Shown: positions 39,016 through 41,651 of the stretch, piece after piece
How the letters are laid out: each line of letters begins with the position of its first letter
Numbering within the stretch: position 1 is the first letter of the stretch
NCBI GenBank assembly: GCA_001704065.1
Contig: LHBX01000007.1
Location: forward strand, 1-41,651
DNA: 41,651 nt
DNA from: Pelagibacteraceae bacterium GOM-A1
GTDB lineage: Bacteria; Pseudomonadota; Alphaproteobacteria; Pelagibacterales; Pelagibacteraceae
Direction of reading: 5' to 3'
Program-made: the position numbers and the translations under genes
The notes under the pieces: generated by a model
The model's database searches: none
What the model saw: only the letters and a program-made list of their open reading frames with translations
Told to the model about the DNA's origin: nothing

Positions 39016-39025
39016 TATCCTCCTT
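39016..39025 (-). promoter_or_regulatory. Strong Shine-Dalgarno of atpE
   Basis: On the minus strand AAGGAGGATA lies just before the atpE ATG (39013), within the 19-bp gap after atpB. It is a near-full anti-Shine-Dalgarno match in a region where neighbouring genes have none, and probably raises c-subunit translation above that of a, b and b'. Confidence 0.75.
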
Positions 39026-39032
39026 ATGTTAA

Positions 39033-39764
39033 TTAATGGTGTAAATTTAATGCATCATTCAAATAGATACATGTTAAAATTGCAAATACATATGCTTGAA
39101 GAAAAGCAACTAATATCTCCAAACCTGTTAATGCAACTGAAAAACCTAGTGGTAGCCAGCCCCCAACAATTCCTAAGCTAACTACGAAACCTCCAAAAAC
39201 TTTCATCATCGTATGGCCTGCCATCATATTTGCAAACAATCTAACTGATAAACTAATTGGTCTACTTAAGTATGAAATTATTTCTATAACAACTATTAAT
39301 GGTAATAAAACCATTGGAACTCCACTTGGTACAAAAAGTTTTAGATATCCAAGTCCATGTTTAATAAATCCAATTATTGTTACTCCTATAAATATAAATG
39401 CTGCTAATACAAAAGTTACAATGATGTGGCTAGTGACAGTAAAAGAGTATGGTATCATCCCAAACATGTTACAAAATAAAACAAACATGAATAAAGAAAA
39501 TATGAAAGAAAAGTAAGGCTTAGCTTTCGATCCAGCTGTATCACTTATCATTTTTGAAATAAAAGAGTAACTGAGTTCTGCAAGTAATTGAATTTTATTT
39601 GGTATAATCGATCTCTTTGTACCCAAATTAAAGATAATTAATATTGCTAATGAACTTATGACCATAAACAAACTCGCGTTTGTGAACGAAATATCTATGT
39701 TATTTATTTTAATTTCTGGACCAATTCGGTAAACGTTGAATTGGTACATTGGATTTGCTGCCAT
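39033..39764 (-). CDS. atpB: ATP synthase F0 subunit a
   Basis: Subunit a provides the two half-channels that pass protons to the c-ring. The 243-residue protein has about six helices. The essential Arg is in LSRPISLSVRLFANMMAGH (~165-183), and the C-terminal GLEILVAFLQAYVFAILTCI (~214-233) is strongly conserved in the family. NMFGMIPYSFTVTSHI lies near 99-114. Length is typical. It lies 7 bp after atpI and 19 bp before atpE. Confidence 0.97.
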   Translation of the reverse strand: MAANPMYQFNVYRIGPEIKINNIDISFTNASLFMVISSLAILIIFNLGTKRSIIPNKIQLLAELSYSFISKMISDTAGSKAKPYFSFIFSLFMFVLFCNMFGMIPYSFTVTSHIIVTFVLAAFIFIGVTIIGFIKHGLGYLKLFVPSGVPMVLLPLIVVIEIISYLSRPISLSVRLFANMMAGHTMMKVFGGFVVSLGIVGGWLPLGFSVALTGLEILVAFLQAYVFAILTCIYLNDALNLHH

Positions 39765-39771
39765 TTGCCTA

Positions 39772-40047
39772 CTATTTTTGCATTTTTTTTGCTGATCTAA
39801 TAACGTTCATAATTCCAGCTACTACACCAATAAAAAAAAATATTAAAATTAACCAGGGTTTAGTACCAAACCAATTGTCTAAAATAAACCCAATAATTGT
39901 CCCAACAGCCACTGCAGATACCAATTCTGTGCTCATTTTGAAGGCTGATCCCATACTTGAGCCTTTATTTTCCTTTTCAGATTTTTTGTCTTTATCGGTT
40001 TTATTTTTTGCAATTTTTAGGCGAGTTTTAAACTGGTCTTCATCCAT
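39772..40047 (-). CDS. atpI: AtpI/AtpZ-type ATP synthase accessory protein
   Basis: This 91-residue protein has a lysine-rich, polar N-terminal ~32 residues and two membrane helices (~39-55 and ~63-82). The segment between and around them has the AtpI/AtpZ pattern TIIGFILDNWFGTKPWLIL (~50-68), with an Asp before the turn. Members help c-ring assembly or Mg transport beside the ATP synthase. It sits 2 bp after the smc stop and 7 bp before atpB, the usual first place in the alphaproteobacterial F0 operon. Confidence 0.88.
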   Translation of the reverse strand: MDEDQFKTRLKIAKNKTDKDKKSEKENKGSSMGSAFKMSTELVSAVAVGTIIGFILDNWFGTKPWLILIFFFIGVVAGIMNVIRSAKKMQK

Positions 40048-40049
40048 TA

Positions 40050-41651
40050 TTAAGCAACCATACTCTCTGCTTTTTGAAGATCTACAGCAACTAGTTGGCT
40101 AATTCCTTTTTCTGGCATTGTTACACCGTATAGTCTGTCCATTTTAGACATGGTTAGAGCGTGGTGAGTTACAATAATAAATCTTGTAGATGTAATTTTA
40201 GTTAGTTCTGTCAAAAGATTGCAAAATCTTGTTACATTCGCATCATCTAGAGGTGCGTCTACTTCATCGAGAACACATATTGGAGCTGGATTAGTAAGAA
40301 ACACTGCAAAGATTAAAGATAAAGCAGTCAGGGCTTGTTCACCTCCAGATAATAAAGTTATTGATTGTAATCTTTTTCCTGGTGGACTTACCAACATTTC
40401 TAATCCTGCATCTAAAGGATCATCAGAGTCTACTAGCTCTAGTTTTGCACTACCTCCATTAAATAGTTTGGTATAAACTTCATTGAACTTTCTATTCACT
40501 TTTTCAAAAGCATCTAGAAGTCTTTCCCTACCTTTCTGATTGAGTTCAGTAATACTTTCTTTTAACTTTATAATTGCAGTTACTAAATCTTGTCTATCTT
40601 TTTCCATTTTCTTGATTTCATCTTCATATTTTGAAGTCTCTTCGTCTGCTCTTAAGTTAACCGAGCCTAATTTTTCTCTTTCCCTTTTTCTTTCATCAAG
40701 CAATTCCTCTTGTGTTACTGTATCTGGATATTCAGATACATCTTTTAAGTTTGAAAAATTCAGTATCTCTTCTTCTTTTAAATTAAGTTCTGTTGATACT
40801 CTTTCTAGCAAATCGTTTCTTCTTTTATTCAAACCATCGATTGTTGCACCAGAGCTTGCCTTTCGTTCTCTTATTTCAATAGATTCTTCTTTTGTTGTAT
40901 TTAGATTACTTCTTAATTCGTTAATCTCTTTATCTAGCTCATCTATTAATATTTCATTATCACTTTTTTCTTTTTCAGAAATTCTTAAACTTTCTGATAT
41001 TTGTCCTTTTCTTTCAGCTTGTGTTTGAGGTTGTTTTTCAAGGCTATCTAATTTTTTTTGTTGAGTATCTTTTCTACTATTTAATTCATTAATCATTTTT
41101 TCAGAATTTACCAATAAGTTTTTCCAACTTTCTATTTCTTGGTCAATTATTTTAATTCTTTCACTTCTTTTTATTGACTCTTTTTTAATATTTTGATTTG
41201 TACTAAATGCTTCAGCGTATTCTTCTTGTAGACTTTTGATTTCTTCGTTTTTCTTAGTTATTGTTATCGCTAAATCATTGTCATGCATTTCATTAATTTT
41301 CATTTTTAAAAATGAAAGATTTATTTTGCATTCATCTATTAAATTAGTTGCACCATTGATATTATTCTCTGAGAGCATTTCTTTTGCTTTATCTAACTGC
41401 TCACTTGCTAAATCAATAGTCTCTGAGTTCTTTTTTAGAGTATCAAGGTTTAGATTTTCTAGTATTCTCTCTAATTTATCTTGCTCATCTTTTAATTTTC
41501 CTTTTGCATTTACAAGATCTAAACCTGACAATTTTTCAGTTTCATAGTATTTGGAGTCGACTGTAATTAAATTTTCTTTTTCTTCTCTAAGTCTTTTTTC
41601 ATTAGAGTTTGCATCAATGATTATGCTTTTTTCTCTTACAATATCCTCATC
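40050..41651 (-). CDS. smc: Chromosome segregation ATPase SMC, C-terminal part (cut by the right edge)
   Basis: The frame stays open from the stop at 40050 to the window end (534 codons), so the start lies beyond the right edge; a TTG near 41531 is internal. Most of the sequence is Lys/Glu-rich coiled coil. The C-terminal head domain is complete: the ABC signature [19 protein letters not shown] (~40310-40366), Walker B with D-loop [15 protein letters not shown] (~40239-40283) and the switch-His region [11 protein letters not shown] (~40152-40184). The N-terminal Walker A half and hinge are not in view. SMC compacts and segregates the chromosome. The atpI start follows 2 bp later. Confidence 0.95.
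   Translation of the reverse strand, partial: DEDIVREKSIIIDANSNEKRLREEKENLITVDSKYYETEKLSGLDLVNAKGKLKDEQDKLERILENLNLDTLKKNSETIDLASEQLDKAKEMLSENNINGATNLIDECKINLSFLKMKINEMHDNDLAITITKKNEEIKSLQEEYAEAFSTNQNIKKESIKRSERIKIIDQEIESWKNLLVNSEKMINELNSRKDTQQKKLDSLEKQPQTQAERKGQISESLRISEKEKSDNEILIDELDKEINELRSNLNTTKEESIEIRERKASSGATIDGLNKRRNDLLERVSTELNLKEEEILNFSNLKDVSEYPDTVTQEELLDERKREREKLGSVNLRADEETSKYEDEIKKMEKDRQDLVTAIIKLKESITELNQKGRERLLDAFEKVNRKFNEVYTKLFNGGSAKLELVDSDDPLDAGLEMLVSPPGKRLQSITLLSGGEQALTALSLIFAVFLTNPAPICVLDEVDAPLDDANVTRFCNLLTELTKITSTRFIIVTHHALTMSKMDRLYGVTMPEKGISQLVAVDLQKAESMVA

Noticed and set aside
40540..41028. 162-aa Ser/Leu-rich plus-strand open frame opposite smc
   Set aside because: Antisense of the Glu/Lys-rich SMC coiled coil gives Ser/Phe/Leu-rich open frames. 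No independent evidence for a gene.

Overview
The window looks like a piece of a streamlined, very AT-rich alphaproteobacterial chromosome, most likely a SAR11 (Pelagibacterales) marine bacterium. The reasons are the A+T-dominated coding sequence with long A/T runs, almost no intergenic DNA (the largest gap is about 120 bp), many 1-4 bp overlapping stop/start pairs, alphaproteobacterial gene strings (groESL / TIGR01459 HAD / ribF / ileS / lspA / DUF3035; coxBA-ctaB-ctaG-coxC-surf1-thrC; atpI-B-E-b'-b) and a retinal-synthesis gene set without its rhodopsin. The taxonomic call is inference from content, not a search result. I saw no tRNA, rRNA, CRISPR array, insertion sequence or prophage.

Layout. 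1-1655: a truncated exported protein (DUF6134-like), a YczE-type membrane protein and an unrecognised three-helix membrane protein. A perfect 32-bp inverted repeat joins the left edge to the inside of the third gene and may be an assembly chimera. 1664-5555 (minus): typA, then groEL and groES with a clear hairpin terminator, good Shine-Dalgarno sites and a heat-shock-like promoter. 5678-12140 (plus): HAD hydrolase, ribF, ileS, lspA, a DUF3035 lipoprotein candidate and a short pgi. 12132-13960 (minus): purD and rsmD. 13983-14180: a DUF2093 small protein. 14181-19801 (minus): a fully coupled envelope/quinone operon ubiA-msbA-waaA-lpxK-lpxL. 19851-22741: DUF2721 protein (plus), then a minus-strand cassette of type II haloacid dehalogenase, pirin and a quinone-oxidoreductase-like enzyme.

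22759-30880 (plus): rsmE followed by an aa3-type cytochrome c oxidase operon: coxB, coxA, ctaB, a 41-aa membrane ORF, ctaG, coxC, surf1, continuing into thrC and a Prx5-type peroxiredoxin. 30911-37656 (minus, facing it): crtI-crtB-crtY-blh, a 42-aa membrane ORF, ispH, thrB and rnhA, read in that order from the right. The carotene/retinal genes are translationally coupled and run into ispH, which makes the isoprenoid precursors they use. 37705-41651 (minus): the F0 sector of ATP synthase (atpI, atpB, atpE, b', b) downstream of a truncated smc.

Together the right half is an energy-conservation region: terminal oxidase, light-driven proton-pump chromophore synthesis and the ATP synthase membrane sector within about 17 kb. 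The window has no crtE, no rhodopsin and no F1 genes, so these must lie elsewhere if present. The best candidates for something new are the two tiny membrane ORFs (26898-27023 and 33276-33404), the retinal-ispH-thrB-rnhA read-through arrangement, and the orphan protein at 1200-1655.
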